A program made the translations under genes and the position numbers. 64,000 nucleotides of DNA from Pelagomonas calceolata (lineage: Eukaryota > Sar > Pelagophyceae > Pelagomonadales > Pelagomonadaceae), in NCBI GenBank assembly GCA_918797485.1, contig CAKKNE010000006.1, forward strand, positions 2,108,001 to 2,172,000. Reading direction: 5' to 3'. Under the pieces are notes generated by a model. It did no database searches. It was not told where the DNA came from and saw nothing but the letters and a program-made list of their open reading frames with translations. Positions 1 through 10,305 of the stretch are shown piece after piece; the stretch's first letter is position 1; the number at the start of each line of letters is the position of its first letter.

Positions 1-1038
1 TCGTGAGGGAGTGCGGCGCGAGTGTCTACTCGGCGAGCGATAGTGCTGCCAAAGAGTTCGGCGAAAACGTGCCTCTGTCCGCGCGGGGCGCGGCGTCGCT
101 CGCGCGGCGGTTATTGGACCCGCTCGGCGCTTTTCCGCGTGGGAATCAACCAGTACGTGTCGCGTCGATGGCGTTTACCCTCGACGCCATCGAGCAGACA
201 GCACACCGTCGAGCAGCCACAAAGACAACGCCGCGTCGCAGGCGAGTACGTCAAGCTGGACCCGAAGACGCTCGGCGTCGGCTCCTACCAGCACGACTTA
301 GATGCCAAGCAGCTCCGAAGAGCCTTGGACGGGGCCGTCGAGGACGCCGTGAGTGGCGTCGGCGTCGACGCGAACGGCGCGTCCTCGGCACTTTTAGAAA
401 GAGTCGCTGGGCTGAATGCGACCTTAGCCAAGGCTCTCGTGGCTGATAGGCCGTTCTCTTCGCGCAACGACCTGAAACGAGTGAAAGGATTGGGCCCGAA
501 GACGTTTGACAATGTGGCGGGTTTCCTGCGCGTGTCAAATTCGCGCGAGGTCCTCGACGCGACGCGTATCCACCCGGACGACTACGGCGAGGCCTGGCGC
601 TTGTTGCGGAAGGCCGGCGTTTCATCAGATGATGTACAACGCGCTTCTGTCAAAGGCGGCGGTTTAGGTTCAGACACAATTGAAAAACTACGAAGGCTCC
701 CGCCGTCGTCGCTCGTCGAATTACTGTGCGACCCTTGTTTAGCCGGCGACGCGCGGTATGTATTGGCGCCGCCGCCCATCCTGGAAAGAGGGGCACCGCT
801 CACTTTGAAGGATTGTAACGTGGGAAGGGTCTTCGCGGGGACCGTGCGCAACGTGGCTCCTTTTGGCGCTTTCGTCGATATTGGGGTCGGCGTGGACGGG
901 CTCTTGCACTCCTCGCAGTTCGGCCCTTCGGATAGGATTGAAATAGGGGCGCGCGTCGACGTGGCCGTGGTGGAGGTCGACGAGCCTAGAAGGCGTGTCG
1001 GCTTGCGGTTGGCGCGGAAGCGGGGGCGGGACCCGTGA
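1..1038 (+). CDS. Tex/SRBD1-like S1 RNA-binding protein, 3' part
   Basis: C-terminal part of a Tex-family (transcription accessory protein; SRBD1 in animals) nucleic-acid-binding protein; the 5' part lies off the left edge. Exon 1 (from base 3) carries the family signature CGASVYSAS and RRLLDPL; after an intron the frame continues with KLDPKTLGVGSYQHD, the classic Tex block. Then come a helix-hairpin-helix region (RVKGLGPKTFDNVAGFLR) and a C-terminal S1 domain (GRVFAGTVRNVAPFGAFVDI to about base 1010). The stop is TGA at 1036-1038. Tex is bacterial in origin and widespread in eukaryotic algae; whether this copy is nuclear or organellar cannot be told without the N-terminus. Identification is strong; the exact 5' splice site is not. 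Confidence 0.85.
139..241 (+). other. Introner-like intron in the Tex gene
   Basis: The reading frame shifts between DPL and EYVKLDP, and an acceptor CGTCGCAG ends at 241. A GT donor at 139 (GTGGGAATC) keeps frame with four extra residues; a GC donor at 127 would give exactly the family spacing, so the donor is uncertain. Inside is an inverted repeat TCGATGGCG...CGCCATCGA (about 163-188), the same motif as in other introns here. Confidence 0.65.
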
Positions 1039-1081
1039 TTTTGTGGCTACGTACGATGCTGCGAGGCCGTCCGCGTCGTCG

Positions 1082-1252
1082 GGAACCTCGCAATCTCTGG
1101 TTGAAGGCGCGGACCGGAGTATGCGCGGTCACGTCGTTCTGTGAGTCCGCCCGCGCGTCGTCGGGCGTGCTGTCGCGCCAGGAACCTCGCGAACTCTGGT
1201 TGAAGGCCCGGGCCGGGTTACCTCGTAAAACTCTGGTTGAAGGCGCGGGCCG
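1082..1252 (+). repeat. Three short direct repeats after the Tex stop
   Basis: Copies of about 33 bases with the shared core CTCTGGTTGAAGGCGCGG begin near 1082, 1182 and 1220. They lie in the non-coding stretch after the Tex stop codon. I see no gene between 1039 and about 1680. Confidence 0.7.
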
Positions 1253-1679
1253 GATACGGCGCGTCCAGCCAGCCCCGAGAGCTCTCCGGAGGTGTCTCTG
1301 AATGGGCCTGTGTAGTTTTGCGTCATAAGCTAGCGAATAGTGAAGGGAGCCCCGCGGGGCACCCGTCAGGTTGTTGGATCCCGTTCTTTCCGTCGTTGCT
1401 TTCGATCGGTGCTTGGAGAGGTGCTCGTAGACGTGGGACGCGTCGATAGTGACCCAGCGCGGCGACGCGTCTCGCAGGCCGGCAATTGCTCGACACTTTT
1501 TGCGTACATTGTAGCGGCCGAACCCACCCTCCACTACTATGAAGGGCTCCGAGGGTTCATAAAACGTACACTGAGATCCTGGACGAGCGACGGCCGCGTA
1601 ACCGCTCGCAGAGATGAGGGCAAAGTCTCTCTTAGCCTTAACATATATCGTGGCCGCGGCGGCGCCGGGCGGCCGCGAA

Positions 1680-2275
1680 ACGTGGCACGCATTTTTTCGG
1701 GCGGGTCGTAACTCCACAATTTGACGTATCGGAGCCGAAGCCGCGTCGCGAGCGCCTCCAGCCAGGCCTCGAGGCGCCCGGCGTCGCCCGTCGTCCGCCG
1801 CTCGGCGCTGTCGTCGCGCGACGCGTAGACCAGGAGATCACCTGGCTCCGACGCCGCATCCCTCCGGCGAAACCAGTCGTACGCGCCGCGCGGGTAGCAG
1901 TCGACCGACTCCTCACCAAGGAAGACCCACTCCCGCGTGGCGCCGTCGGCGGCCAGTCCGCAGCGCGTCGCGCGCCAGGGCCGGAGGTCGCCCTCGTGCG
2001 CCGCGCGGTGCGTCGCCCGCGGCGACTCGACGACCAGCGTGGCGTCTGGTAAAAGGTACTTCTGCACGAGCGCCGCGACGCCGCGCGTCGGCACGGAGTT
2101 TATGAGCGCATGCTGGAACGTGAACGGCAGGAAATGGTCCTGCGCCAGGACGCACGGCCCCGCGCGCGGCGCGCCGTCGTCGGGCCGGCACGCGATGCGT
2201 CGCGCCCGCCGCCGCCGGCCGTGCGGTCCCAGCGCCGCCGGGAGGATGCAGCGCGCGAGCGTGACGCGCGTCGCC
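1680..2275 (-). pseudogene. GT61-like glycosyltransferase fragment
   Basis: A minus-strand open stretch encodes a segment resembling the middle of DUF563/GT61 glycosyltransferases: HFLPFTFQHALINSVPT, then an LLVYASRDDSAERR block (family: R..R.I.N) and a following alternating region. The usual C-terminal block with the HGAGL motif is missing because the similarity ends near 1680. No convincing start is present, and the 5' side collides with a MYND/TPR gene tail on the plus strand. I therefore read it as a decayed fragment in a patchwork region. The family assignment is tentative. Confidence 0.3.
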
Positions 2276-2280
2276 GGCGC

Positions 2281-2463
2281 GAAGTATGACCCCGCCACCC
2301 CCGACGATCTCCGCGAGGCCGTGACGACGCTCGAGGACACGGAACGGATCGCGCGCCGCGTGCTGGGTGGGGCACACCCTTTCACGTTAGCGGTTGAGCG
2401 CAACCTGCGAAACGCGCGATTCGCGCTACGCGCCCACGAAACGCCGCCGCCGGGTAGCGCGTA
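2281..2463 (+). pseudogene. 3' tail of a MYND-RINGv-TPR gene
   Basis: About 58 codons ending in TAA match the C-terminus of the intact family member at 43414-44601: both have LREAVTTLEDT, ARRVLGGAHP and ALRA(H/R)ETPP. The rest of the gene (zinc fingers and TPR body) is absent upstream, so this is an orphan tail. Some positions have changed but the frame is open, pointing to a fairly recent loss. Confidence 0.8.
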
Positions 2464-2504
2464 AATTCTCCAGTATAGCTATTATCACAAGAACAAACAG
2501 ACCC

Positions 2505-3083
2505 CTACGACGCCGCCATCTCCTCGTCGTCGTCGTCGTAGGCCAGCCTTCTACGAACGTGCCGGTCCGGCGTCACGCGGTCGATCGCAGCGCAAGCGCG
2601 CCGCCGCCGCTCGACGCTCGACGGGCAGCCGCCGTTGTAGGCGTCGCTCGCGAAGGAGCCCGGTCTCGAGACGTCGACGTCCACAACAACGCCCTCGGCC
2701 GTCTGCCGCACGCGCGTCCGATACGTCCGCTGGGCGAAAGGGCCGCGTTCGGCGCACGCGCCCGTTTCAGAATGGACGCGGCGGCCGTGTGCCGGGCACC
2801 TTATTGAACCGTCGTCCTCGATGTCGCCCGTGCCGCAACCGTCGAACAACGGCTCGCCCATGTGGTAACAGTGCCCATCGAACGCGACGTAGGTGCCGTC
2901 TTTGTTTAATCCGACGCATATCACGAGGCCGCTGTTGCCCTTCAGTGCCGTGAAGGTGTTTGGCCGCTGCGGTAGTTTTGACGGCGGCCAGGCGAGCCAC
3001 TTCGGCCCGGGCCGCGGGCTGCGCGGCGGCGGCGGGAGGCCGTCGAGCGGGTCCACGGCCTTGGTCGGCGTGACGAACTGCAT
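2505..3083 (-). CDS. Rieske [2Fe-2S] domain protein
   Basis: A 192-residue protein with one Rieske fold. The cluster ligands are visible: C-Y-H in the segment FDGHCYHMGEPLFDGCG and C-P-A-H in IRCPAHGRRV, about 25 residues apart, typical of small Rieske ferredoxins or electron-input domains. No catalytic oxygenase domain follows, so it is an electron carrier or a ferredoxin-like partner rather than a full dioxygenase. The N-terminus is proline-rich without a clear signal peptide; the C-terminus ends in an acidic run. The start ATG at 3081-3083 is the first in frame, and a copy of the palindromic promoter element lies 238 bp upstream. Partner and pathway cannot be inferred. Confidence 0.8.
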   Translation of the reverse strand: MQFVTPTKAVDPLDGLPPPPRSPRPGPKWLAWPPSKLPQRPNTFTALKGNSGLVICVGLNKDGTYVAFDGHCYHMGEPLFDGCGTGDIEDDGSIRCPAHGRRVHSETGACAERGPFAQRTYRTRVRQTAEGVVVDVDVSRPGSFASDAYNGGCPSSVERRRRACAAIDRVTPDRHVRRRLAYDDDDEEMAAS

Positions 3084-3320
3084 GGTGTGTCCGCTGCGCG
3101 TCCGCTGCGAAAGTGGGCGTTTATAGTGCCTCCCGGGCGATGTCGAAATTGCTCTGCGTTTTTCGCGCCTCTGAGCGCGGCGCGAGTGTGGCGTAGGTGT
3201 GGCCGCGAGTGCCGCAGCGTTTAGGCACAGTTAGAGCACGTCCGCAACGGCTATCTCCTGTCCCAATGAACTTGTTTGAGCAGCCGTGGGCCGACGCGGG
3301 ACTCCGCGCCTTCGCAGCTA

Positions 3321-3341
3321 GCTAGGCCTGTAACACACTAG
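3321..3341 (+). promoter_or_regulatory. Palindromic promoter-like element, copy 1
   Basis: CTAG...CTAG element with core TGTAACACACTAG, in the spacer upstream of the Rieske gene (238 bp from its start). Confidence 0.55.
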
Positions 3342-3368
3342 AAATATCATCGTTCGCACATTAACACT

Positions 3369-4265
3369 CTAGACGGCCGGCACCGCCGGAGACGACCCCC
3401 AAAGCCGGTCGAACAGCTCCCGCGCCCGCTGTTTCCGGTCGCCGGAGGTCTCCACGCGCGCCGCGGCGGCCGCGAAACGCTCGGCCTCCTGCGACCGCCC
3501 GAGCAGCTCCAGCGCCTCGCCCAACCTCCGCCAGGCCAGACCGTAAGCGGGAAGCGCCGCCGCCGCCGCCGCAGCGTCGGCCAGCGCTCCGCGCGCGAGG
3601 AATTCGGCCGACGCGAGCTCAAAGACGACGCGGGATGCCGTCGCGTCGAGCGATGGAATCGCGTCCAGCGCCAGCAACGCAGCTGCGAGCGGCTGGTCGA
3701 AGGTCCCCAGCGCATGCAAGAGCACGCGCCTTGTCGAAACGGCCGGCACGGCCTTCGCCTTCCGCGCTACAGTTAAACCACGCTTTCGCCGCTCCTTGGC
3801 CAGCATCAACCGCGACCCCGCCCGCCCCGTCAGCACGGGCGCTCGTTGCGGCCCGTGCCTCGTGTGCAGCGCGTCGGAATACAATCTCAAGGCGAGATCA
3901 TAGTCCTTGCGACGGTGCGCCGCCTCGGCCAACCGATGGAGCTCGAGGCACTTGGCCGCCGTAGCGTCGACGTCGATGTCGAGGTGGTTCCTCAAAATGT
4001 GCGTGATTTTTTCTACGCTATTCACGCCGTGGAACTCCAACACGTCGTCACCGACGACGGCCGCGCAGTTCGGGCCTTCTGCACACCTCCCGAAGCACGC
4101 GTGGGGCTGGACGTCAACCGGTTGCTTCGCGATGGATAGAGGCGCGCCGAGCACCAAAGCCGCGTGCCGTTCGCGGCACCACTTGTTGCTACAGACGAAG
4201 AGCGTCTTCTTTTTTTGAGGGTCGTAGGCTCGCGCCGCCGCTAGGGCGAGGAGGAGGCGGCGCAT
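3369..4265 (-). CDS. Thioredoxin-like [2Fe-2S] ferredoxin with TPR region
   Basis: 298 residues. After a short hydrophobic leader (MRRLLLALAAARA) comes a thioredoxin-like ferredoxin domain whose four cysteines fit a [2Fe-2S] site: CSNKWC, then CFGRC about 40 residues later, followed by the typical GPNCAAV turn. From about residue 100 the chain is helical and Ala/Leu-rich with TPR-like units (CLELHRLAEAAHRRKDYDLALRLYSDAL split over two helices). The upstream in-frame ATG (4403) is rejected because the promoter element at 4467 would then be too close and the leader would be buried. A second protein of the same ferredoxin type lies at 25806-26219. Function beyond electron transfer is unknown; plastid or secretory targeting is possible. 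Confidence 0.7.
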   Translation of the reverse strand: MRRLLLALAAARAYDPQKKKTLFVCSNKWCRERHAALVLGAPLSIAKQPVDVQPHACFGRCAEGPNCAAVVGDDVLEFHGVNSVEKITHILRNHLDIDVDATAAKCLELHRLAEAAHRRKDYDLALRLYSDALHTRHGPQRAPVLTGRAGSRLMLAKERRKRGLTVARKAKAVPAVSTRRVLLHALGTFDQPLAAALLALDAIPSLDATASRVVFELASAEFLARGALADAAAAAAALPAYGLAWRRLGEALELLGRSQEAERFAAAAARVETSGDRKQRARELFDRLWGSSPAVPAV

Positions 4266-4765
4266 CTTCGGCGTCACGCAGGAATACCTCAGTGCTCTGC
4301 TCAGAGCTGCAGAGTGCACTGGTCTCAGCTCGCTGGAACCGCGTCCTGTTGCCAGGGCGTGACCACAATGGTATTTTGATGTCCCGCAGCACCCGCAGGT
4401 CAATTGTGATCACTTCTGTCAATCGGTACGACCTGCAGATCACCCGGAATCACTCGATGACGATTTTAGCTAGCTGTAAGACACTAGCGAGCAAGCAGGC
4501 ATCACTCCGACAACAGACCATTCCCCACCGCGCACCAGCCATAGAAAGGACCAATACAGCAGCCCGACCGACCGCGCCGAAGCGCCGGTGGCATGCCGGC
4601 AGCGCCAACCATTTTGTAAACCGGCCGCGTTGGGCAGCGCGGTACGCAGTCGCAGCCAACGCGAAGCTGCTGCAGCCCCACGAGAAGCGGTCGAACACGT
4701 AGCTCGCGGACCCACGTGCACCACCCACAGCAAGCAGGGCAGCCCCACAGTCAAAGCATGCAGCC
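4266..4765. promoter_or_regulatory. Divergent promoter region
   Basis: 500-bp spacer between the divergently oriented [2Fe-2S]-TPR and kinesin genes. The only clear signal is the palindromic element at 4467-4488 (TAGC then TGTAAGACACTAG), 202 bp from one start and 278 bp from the other. No coding sequence is supported. Confidence 0.55.
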
Positions 4766-7700
4766 ATGACCGAGCGGGGCCTGCAAAGGACCGCGTCCTA
4801 TGCGAGCACGGACGACGAATCCAACGCGAGCGAGGACCGCGTTCGAGTATGTGTTAGAATACGACCGCTGGCGCCGAAGGAGGCGGCAAGGGGCGCGACG
4901 ATCAGCTGCCGCGCCGACGGTTCGGAGGTCGTGCTCGATGAAGGTAAACGATATGCGTATGATTGTGTGTTTGGCGACAAGAGTTGTGATGAGGCCCAGG
5001 CGCAGGACGACGTCTGGCGGGAACTAGCACCTACACTAGCTCCGGCGGCGAAAGAAGGCTACAACGTCAGCTTGTTAGCCTACGGCCAGACGGGCTCGGG
5101 CAAGTCGCACACCATGTTCGGCCGCAAGTCTTGTCGGGGCGTCGTGCCGCGGTTCTGCGAGGCTTTGTTCGAGGACGGTGAGGAGGGTTTATCTGTAGCT
5201 GCGTCCATGCTCGAGATCTACAACGAGAAGTTGAGGGATTTACTGGTGACTTCTTCCGAGTCATTACGCATCCGGGAAGACCCGCAGACGGGGCCTTATG
5301 CCGCCGGAGCTACTGTCGTGAAGTGCGCGTCGGCGCAAGATCTGCTGAGGTTGGTTCGGCTGGGCGCGCGCAATAGGACCATTGCCTCAACAAGAATGAA
5401 CGAGACGTCGTCGAGAGCCCACACGGTCTTCACCGTGCGACTCGTGCGAGATTCCGTCGAGGACGGGTATTCGCTGCGAAGAAGTGCTTGTGTTCATTTG
5501 GTGGATCTCGCGGGTTCCGAACGGCAGAAACGAGCGGGTTCGACCGGTACGCGCCTGAAGGAGGCCGGCCACATCAATAGGTCTCTCTCGACTCTATCTG
5601 CCGTGGTCAACGCCCTCACGAAAAAGGACGGAAGGCACGTGCCTTACAGAGATTCGACACTCACCCATCTATTGCGAGACTCGCTCGGAGGCAACGCGCG
5701 GACGACCATGGTCGCGACGGTGTCGCCATCAATTGATGACGGAAACGAGACTCATAGTACATTAAGATACGCTGAAAGATGCAAGAAGGTCGCTTGTAGA
5801 CCCGTAATAAACGAGACGGAGCTCTCGAAGCGCGACTCCATCATCCGGAAGATGGCTGAGGAAATTCGACTGCTGCGCGAGGAGCTCGCGGCCGAACGAG
5901 AGAAGAAAACGGTGAGGCCGCAGGGCTTCTCCTCGAGCAGTGAACCTCTCGAGGACGACTCGTCGCCGGGCAAGGCCCTGACGATGGCTCGACAACGCAT
6001 GGAGCAGGACGCCCTCCAGCGCATCACGGACTACGAGTCGTCGATGTCGACGCTCTCCGAGTGGGCGCCGGCGGGCTGCGATTCGTTGACGACCGTGGAT
6101 CAGCTAGAAAGGGCGTCCTTCGGCACGGCGTCTCGAGGTGGTTTAGCTACTAGAAAGTCGTCGCGGGAAGCGAGGCTCGTTAACCTGAACGAGGACCCGC
6201 AGCTGTCTGGCGCGTTACGCTATTCGTTGAAAGAGGGCGCGTCGGTCATCGGGGCCGGTCGGTGCGACGTGCAGCTCGGCGGTACGGGTGTCGCGGAGGA
6301 ACACTCGATCATCAACGTGGTCAACGATGACATCGTCGTGCACAAGCGCCAGGGCGACACCTACGTGAACGGGAGGGAAGTAGTAGAACCAATCAAACTG
6401 AAACACGGCGACCGCGTCGCCTTTGGTAGACTGAACGTCTTTCGATTATCACTACTAGGACAAGACGACGACGGCGAGGGCGACTGGGACGCGGCGGTCG
6501 CCGAGCTCGCGGCGCACGCTTCGTCGACATCGGGCCTGGACCTGCCCTGGGACGACGACGCGTCCTCCTCGACGCGATCTAGACAACCATCTCTGGAAAG
6601 CCTCGACTCGGCCGTCTCTGGGCGCAGCCGGCCGTCGTCGTGCGAGCTCTCGCCCGTCGTCGAGAGCCCCGCGCGGGCGGCGGCGAAAGTCTCCTTCGAC
6701 GATTATGATGCCTTGGGCGACGCCGGCGCGCGCCACCGCGCGGCGGCGCGGCTCCAGGCTCGGTCTCGTGGCCGCGCGGTGCGGCGGCGGCGGAAGAAAG
6801 CGCCGCGACCTGTGATCACGTCGCCCGTCGCGCGCGTGTCGCCGCCCAAGGTCTTCTCTCCATTGGAAGCGGAGGTCGCCGAATTACGTTCAAGGTTGGA
6901 CGCCATCGAGGGGCGCGACCGGCCGCCGGCCTCGCCCGTCGTCGCGCCCGTCGCTCCGGCGGCGTCGCCCGCCGCGAAGGCGGCTCTTGAAAAACGCCTG
7001 CGTGGCGCGCCCGTCGCGCCGCGAGGCATCACGTTCGGCAACGCGGCCGCCGGCGCCGCCGGCGACGTCGGCGGCGACGGCGCGCTCCGGAAGGACGAAG
7101 CGGCCCGCGAGCGCCGGTCGGTCTTCGCGAAGGCGTCGCCCAGCGCGCCGGCGAAGGAGGCGTCGTCGCCGTTCCTGGAGTACCACAACAAAAAATCGAT
7201 CTCGCCCGGCGCGCCGGCGTCGCCCGAAGCTGCGCCCGAGAAACCGCGGCAGCGGCCGCCGCCGCGGCCGCCGCTCGCGGACGTCACGCAGACGTTGGAT
7301 CCGCACGCGCCGCGGGCCGAGCTGCGCGCCGCGCTGAGAAAATTGAGACCCCTCGCGGCCGCGGCGGCCGCGGCCTGGGGCGGCAGCTGGGCGCCGGTCC
7401 TCGAGCCCTGCGTCGCGACCGACGCGACGCTGCGGTGCTTACCGAGTGTCGCGCGCGATAATGGGAGGAGCGTGGACCAATCGCTGCTCCAGTGGGCGTT
7501 GAATAGGGACGAGGAACCCATCCGAGGCGCCGGCCGCATTGGAGTGGCGGGCGTCCATTTAGAGGCTTTGGCGAAGGGCTTCGACGTGCGCGGGAGTGTG
7601 GCGGTTGCGGACCGGTCTGGTGGCACGGCGTGCACGTTAGCCGTTGCTCTTCGCGCTAGGCCCCGCGGCGGCGTCAAAGTTGGTCATCGTGTTTCGATCG

Positions 7701-7939
7701 ACGTGGCCATGGCCGTGACCGACGGGCTGGATGACGTCGATAGCGGTCTACGGCGAAGTTTAGTGTACCAGTTCTTCGACCGGCCGCCCACCGTCGTCGT
7801 GGCCGAGGGGCCGCTGCGCCACGCGGCGTCGCTGGAGCTCGACGTGACGCCGGCGCTCTTTTCTTATTTATCGGCGGAGGCGTTGTTGGTCGAGGTGCGG
7901 CTGGTCGATGAGGCGTCGGTCGCGGCGGCGACTGGGTAG
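4766..7939 (+). CDS. Kinesin-3-type motor protein with FHA domain
   Basis: 1057 residues, one exon. The N-terminal motor (about 25-345) has all nucleotide-binding motifs: P-loop GQTGSGKS (107-114), switch I NETSSRAH (about 212) and switch II DLAGSE (about 247), plus the microtubule-facing HINRSLSTL and VPYRDSTLTHLLRDSLGG. A short coiled coil follows, then an FHA domain (about 485-565: GAGRCDVQL, EEHSIINV, TYVNGREV), the hallmark of the kinesin-3 (Unc104/KIF1/KIF13) family of plus-end cargo motors. An IQ-like stretch (AARLQARSRGRAVRRRRKK, about 660) suggests calmodulin or centrin binding. The middle is proline/alanine-rich and disordered; the C-terminus is a beta-rich globular domain I cannot name. 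No PH domain is seen, unlike many kinesin-3s. It ends only 59 bp from the convergent histone H3 gene. Confidence 0.95.
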   Translation: MTERGLQRTASYASTDDESNASEDRVRVCVRIRPLAPKEAARGATISCRADGSEVVLDEGKRYAYDCVFGDKSCDEAQAQDDVWRELAPTLAPAAKEGYNVSLLAYGQTGSGKSHTMFGRKSCRGVVPRFCEALFEDGEEGLSVAASMLEIYNEKLRDLLVTSSESLRIREDPQTGPYAAGATVVKCASAQDLLRLVRLGARNRTIASTRMNETSSRAHTVFTVRLVRDSVEDGYSLRRSACVHLVDLAGSERQKRAGSTGTRLKEAGHINRSLSTLSAVVNALTKKDGRHVPYRDSTLTHLLRDSLGGNARTTMVATVSPSIDDGNETHSTLRYAERCKKVACRPVINETELSKRDSIIRKMAEEIRLLREELAAEREKKTVRPQGFSSSSEPLEDDSSPGKALTMARQRMEQDALQRITDYESSMSTLSEWAPAGCDSLTTVDQLERASFGTASRGGLATRKSSREARLVNLNEDPQLSGALRYSLKEGASVIGAGRCDVQLGGTGVAEEHSIINVVNDDIVVHKRQGDTYVNGREVVEPIKLKHGDRVAFGRLNVFRLSLLGQDDDGEGDWDAAVAELAAHASSTSGLDLPWDDDASSSTRSRQPSLESLDSAVSGRSRPSSCELSPVVESPARAAAKVSFDDYDALGDAGARHRAAARLQARSRGRAVRRRRKKAPRPVITSPVARVSPPKVFSPLEAEVAELRSRLDAIEGRDRPPASPVVAPVAPAASPAAKAALEKRLRGAPVAPRGITFGNAAAGAAGDVGGDGALRKDEAARERRSVFAKASPSAPAKEASSPFLEYHNKKSISPGAPASPEAAPEKPRQRPPPRPPLADVTQTLDPHAPRAELRAALRKLRPLAAAAAAAWGGSWAPVLEPCVATDATLRCLPSVARDNGRSVDQSLLQWALNRDEEPIRGAGRIGVAGVHLEALAKGFDVRGSVAVADRSGGTACTLAVALRARPRGGVKVGHRVSIDVAMAVTDGLDDVDSGLRRSLVYQFFDRPPTVVVAEGPLRHAASLELDVTPALFSYLSAEALLVEVRLVDEASVAAATG

Positions 7940-7998
7940 GGTAATAAATGTGGTAACAGGAACTTATACGAGGGGGCGGGAAAACAGGAGAGACGGAT

Positions 7999-8974
<976 letters not shown>

Positions 8975-9841
8975 ATGCGGTGCTTCGCCGCTGCGCTGTT
9001 GGTGACGCCGGCCGTCACGCTCGTGGCGCCCATAGCTAGAGCACCCAGCCAATGCAGCTTTCCAGCGCGGCAATCGACGTTCGCGGTGCCTTCGTAGTGA
9101 CGCCTTATGTCGACGTGCACGCCATCGATGCGACGCCTGCGCGATGGCGTGATATTAAAGCTCGATTCGGTTCAGTCGGCGCCGCGTCGTCGCCGAGCAC
9201 GCAGCTGCTCACCCATTTTCAACGCAGGCGTCCTCCAGTCCCAGGCCGAGATCGCGTCCTTCATGGAGGCGACGCTGCCGCAGGACAAGGGCGACACGCT
9301 GCCGGCGTCGCCGATCATGGACTTCGAGAAGGGCCCCGAGGGGTTACTTTATAAGGATGATGTGGTAGGCACGGGGCCCTCTCCCACGGTGGGCGACGAG
9401 CTCGAGGTCCACTACGCGGGCTGGTACTACGCGCCCGGCTCGACCGAGGGCGTGAAGTTCGACGACAGTCGGGACCGCGACGCCAACAAAGGCCTGATGT
9501 TCGAGCTCGGTATTGCGCCCATCATCAAGGGCTGGTCGCTCGGCTTGGAGACGATGAAGCAGGGCGGCAAGCGCTCGCTCATCATCCCGCCGACGCTGGG
9601 CTACGGCGACGTGGAAGTGTCGAGTGCGGGCAGACCCTCGATCCCGCCGAACTCGGAGCTGCGCTTCGAATTGGAGCTCGTGACGGTGAACAACGACATC
9701 ATCCGCAAGATGCGTAGGAGTCTGAACGACTTCCTGCGGCCGCAGGGCTCGGATTTCGTCTCGCCCGAGGAGAAGCAGGCCATCCGCGACGGCACGCTGA
9801 AGAAGCCGCTCATCGAGCAGCTGTTCCAGAAGAAGGACTAG
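8975..9841 (+). CDS. Plastid FKBP-type peptidyl-prolyl isomerase
   Basis: Two exons (8975-9093, 9205-9841), 251 residues. Exon 1 encodes a hydrophobic signal (MRCFAAALLVTPAVTLVAP) followed by a basic transit-like stretch, the bipartite presequence of secondary plastids. Exon 2 carries one FKBP domain: VGDELEVHYAGWYY, KFDDSRDR, KGWSLGLETMKQGGKRSLII, PPTLGYGD and IPPNSELRFELELV. FKBPs catalyse cis-trans isomerisation of X-Pro bonds; lumenal or stromal location cannot be decided. A C-terminal extension (about 40 residues, DFVSPEEKQAIRDG) follows the domain. An ATG inside the intron (9107) would give a shorter frame without targeting signal and is rejected. A second FKBP is at 44753-45334. Confidence 0.88.
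9094..9204 (+). other. Introner-like intron in the FKBP gene
   Basis: 111 bp, GT at 9094 to CAG at 9204; removing it joins the presequence exon to the FKBP exon in frame and removes the stop that follows AVPS. It contains the inverted pair CGCCATCG...CGATGGCG (about 9121-9148), the shared introner motif. A later acceptor at 9227 fails in phase. Confidence 0.7.
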
Positions 9842-10305
9842 GTTTGACGAGTGGGGGCGCGTAAGTGGAGGTGGCGCGTCGACGGCGTTTGGTTGGGGCG
9901 GGGCACCTTTGCTGTGCCTGACTCCATTGTTGTCTCAGGCTCGCGGGCCCGCGTCGAATCCGCGTCGGCGCGTCGAGCGGCGGTGCGACCCCCTCCACGA
10001 CGTCGCCGCCACCCCCCCGCGGCGTCGACGCGACCTCGGCGTCGCCAAGGCTCACAACCTAGTATTCACATGCCGTCTGATTTTGCTTGCTAGTGACTTA
10101 CTGTCGCTAGCTCGGGGTTGCCTCCGATCAACTAGCTCTGCTCGGCTTTACTGCAACGCAAACATAGCTTTCAGCGCAGCACCGCTCCGCATATTGACCA
10201 CAGCGGTGGACTGCAGCAGTACAAGAAGTTTCGACGAGCGTTGGGCGACTGACGCCAATTGCACTCTCTCACCCCTGAGAGCAGCCACTTGCAGCAAGAG
10301 CAGCG
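9842..10305. promoter_or_regulatory. Spacer with palindromic element
   Basis: 464 bp without a gene. It holds an isolated introner-type motif (GCGTCGACGGCGTTTGG, about 9879-9895) and a copy of the palindromic element at 10089-10111 (GCTAGTGACTTAC...CGCTAGC), 195 bp before the next start. Confidence 0.5.

Noticed and set aside
6703-7677. 324-codon minus frame inside the kinesin gene
   Set aside because: Shadow of the disordered Ala/Pro-rich kinesin tail; no domain.
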